A stretch of DNA of 64,000 nt. Origin: Chaetoceros tenuissimus. Its lineage: Eukaryota; Bacillariophyta; Thalassiosirophyceae; Chaetocerotales; Chaetocerotaceae. Position 1 is the stretch's first letter. The number at the start of each line of letters is the position of its first letter. The notes under the pieces were generated by a model. That model was given only the letters and a program-made list of their open reading frames with translations. It was not told where the DNA came from and made no database searches. This document shows, in pieces, positions 62,388 through 64,000 of the stretch. Where the stretch lies: the NCBI GenBank assembly GCA_021927905.1, contig BLLK01000062.1, forward strand, positions 806,001-870,000. Reading direction: 5' to 3'. The translations under genes were made by a program, and so were the position numbers.

Positions 62388-64000
62388 ATGGATTCAGAGT
62401 CGACTGGCCAGTTGTGTGAGCGTTCGTCTAATGCATGCCGTCCATGGACAGCTCCTCAAAACAATGAGAATGCATACCATTCACCATCAACACCAAACCG
62501 CGGTGCATTAACAAATTCATCAAACCTTTCTACTAGTCCCTGTAGAGCGATTGCATTGAATGAATCAAGCAATCAAGCGTTGGGGGAGACGGAATCTCCA
62601 GTAAAAGCGACACATGTTGAAAAGCATTTTGATTTGAATCGAATGCCTACCTCTAATGAGTAAGTCTATATTGCTTCCAATCATGTCTCTTCCATCCTTT
62701 TAATATTAATTATAGTTTGGTAACACAGGAGCAGTGAGCAGGACGAAAATCAAGCTTCTATCGACCATGATTCTCGAAAACGCAAACGAAATGTACAAGA
62801 ATCAAATCATGATGCTGAAACGAAGAAGCACAAGGCCGGCGACATCCGTACCTTCTTCTCTGGACCGTCTGCCCAATCTTCTACTAAAAGGAAGAATGGA
62901 TCAAAAAAGAAGGAGTCTAGAACTGCACCAAAAAAGAATCGAGGTCAAGTCGATTTCTACTTTCTCCCAAAAGTCGATGGTGAACTGAAAAGTCCAAGTA
63001 TTCAATCAAGGTAAGCACAGCTGTATATAAGTACTGCATTTCTTATTTGATTAATCATTTACAATTAATTTTTAACCTTTTTAAAATTATAGATCATCAC
63101 AACAGCAACCATCGGATAGTCAAGATATTGAAGTAGATGTGACGCCATTGAATAGCCAAAGTATTTCTCAACTGAAAAGTCCAGGTATTCAAGATAGTGA
63201 AGTAGATGTACCGCCATTGATAAACCGCAACAATCAAGATTTCCATGAGTTTGATTATTTTGAAGATGATGAGGATGATTTTGAAGATGACGAGGATGTC
63301 CATTCGTATGAATTACAGGATTCCGATGCCGATTCTGATTCTGATTCCGACGAAGAAACTTGTGATATTTGTATTTACAAACTTCGTAGTCTCGCTTGTC
63401 CAGTTAGACTAAAGAAGCTAGAAGAGGCGTCAAAACAATGTGTGGAGAATCTGATGGAGGATGGGAACATTACCAATCCCAAATCCGAAAATTTCAAACA
63501 TGTGAAGTATGATAGCTTTTACCAAAACTACAAAAGATGCGCAGTGTACATCCATGAAGGATTGGACAAGATTGGTTCCACTTGTGAATTTCAGAAGAGA
63601 TTGGCTCACTACAAAAACAAAAACAAAAACACGGAGTCTTGTGAAGCTGCCAAAGTTATTTTAGTGATTACTTGTGACTCCCTCACAAAGGAGCAGTGTG
63701 AAAAGATTGAGAACTCTAGAAAAAAGTGCCTGAAATCAATGGGAGGTGTCCAAATACTACCAAAATCATTGCTAGAAATCTTGGATGATCCCTTTTTCCA
63801 TCTTGGTATATACGCTCATTTTTCAGAGGAACGCGATCATACCTACATTTGGAAGAGACAGGACGTATGTTACATTGAGAGTGGTCTACAATTCCTGATG
63901 GGATATGGCGAACGAAAAGAATCAATGCATGAATTTTGTGCATCTGATCATGAAGCATTCTGTAAAAACTACGAGTTCTGTTCAAAGAAAGCTGCTTTTC
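62388..64000 (+). CDS. Hypothetical nuclear-type protein, cut by the right edge
   Basis: Exons 62388-62659, 62729-63010 and 63093 onward, with introns of 69 and 82 bp; the frame is open to the edge, about 487 codons so far. The N-terminus is disordered and Ser/Asn-rich. A basic patch follows (RKRKRN, KRKNGSKKKE), a likely nuclear signal, with GDIRTFFSG, which resembles a PCNA-interacting box but lacks the Gln. Two copies of L-K-S-P-x-I-Q...S-x-D/E-x-E-V-D-V-x-P-L lie at the exon 2-3 join. Then come a very acidic stretch (FEDDEDDFEDDEDV, DSDADSDSDSDEE) and a Cys-rich domain (CDICIYKLRSLACPV). The C-terminal part (VILVITCDSLTKEQCEKIEN) may start a folded domain. Unidentified. Confidence 0.7.

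Noticed and set aside
1-64000. CRISPR arrays, transposons, LTR or other virus-like elements, rRNA
   Set aside because: No regularly spaced short repeats, terminal repeats, transposase, reverse transcriptase, integrase, capsid motifs or rRNA sequence were seen.

Overview
This window looks like nuclear DNA of a photosynthetic stramenopile, most likely a diatom. The evidence is the presequences: a signal peptide followed by an A-F cleavage motif (ANAFAP, VDAFAP, NAFVAP, NAFVPS, TDAFTS, TAAF), the standard route into a diatom plastid. A DUF6824 domain typical of diatoms, a theta-type (LCIB-like) carbonic anhydrase and divergent TKL-like kinases agree with this. Genes are dense, lie on both strands and are AT-rich. 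Most introns are 66-91 bp with GTAAGT/GTGAGT donors. The genus cannot be fixed from the sequence; a low-GC centric diatom such as Chaetoceros is a guess.

Layout. 0-11 kb: an acidic hypothetical protein cut by the left edge, an Aurora kinase, a membrane-anchored dual-specificity phosphatase, a protein carrying only the C-terminal domain of magnesium chelatase H behind a repetitive basic N-terminus, a hypothetical helical protein, and a large DUF6824 protein with a recent 312-bp internal tandem duplication. 11-13 kb: a gene-poor gap with a diverged duplicated block. 13-23 kb: plastid-type P450, ribosomal protein eL39 (51 codons, intron straight after the ATG), plastid TauD-like dioxygenase, a large protein ending in a cytidine-deaminase-like zinc domain, a ZIP transporter and cytochrome b5. 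23-39 kb: HRD3/SEL1L, CTP synthase, arginine methyltransferase, theta carbonic anhydrase, nitrate reductase, PNO1 and aspartate carbamoyltransferase. 39-53 kb: USP39/SAD1, a very large HSA-SNF2-SANT protein of EP400/EAF1 type with an eroded ATPase, a GDT1-family cation transporter, a plastid coiled-coil protein and a dienelactone hydrolase. 53-64 kb: a PHD-finger protein, two tandem TKL-like kinases, a TL29-like lumenal peroxidase relative, a plastid HU protein, tRNA-Leu(UAA), and a gene cut by the right edge.

There are no operons. Many genes are divergent pairs sharing 370-510 bp or convergent pairs separated by 80-520 bp. Thematic groups are plastid function (carbonic anhydrase, GDT1, TL29-like, HU, coiled-coil protein, TauD-like, perhaps P450), pyrimidine metabolism (ATCase, CTP synthase, deaminase-like protein), nitrogen assimilation, and RNA or chromatin work (PNO1, eL39, USP39, EP400-like, PRMT, PHD). 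Their proximity is probably chance.

The most unusual items are the deaminase-fold protein with a conserved but unidentified central domain, the EP400-like protein with a decayed helicase, the free-standing ChlH C-terminal domain, the SAP-like insert in USP39, apparent gene conversion between the tandem kinases, and a GTACGTAC palindrome recurring between genes. I saw no CRISPR array, transposon, viral element or ribosomal RNA gene.
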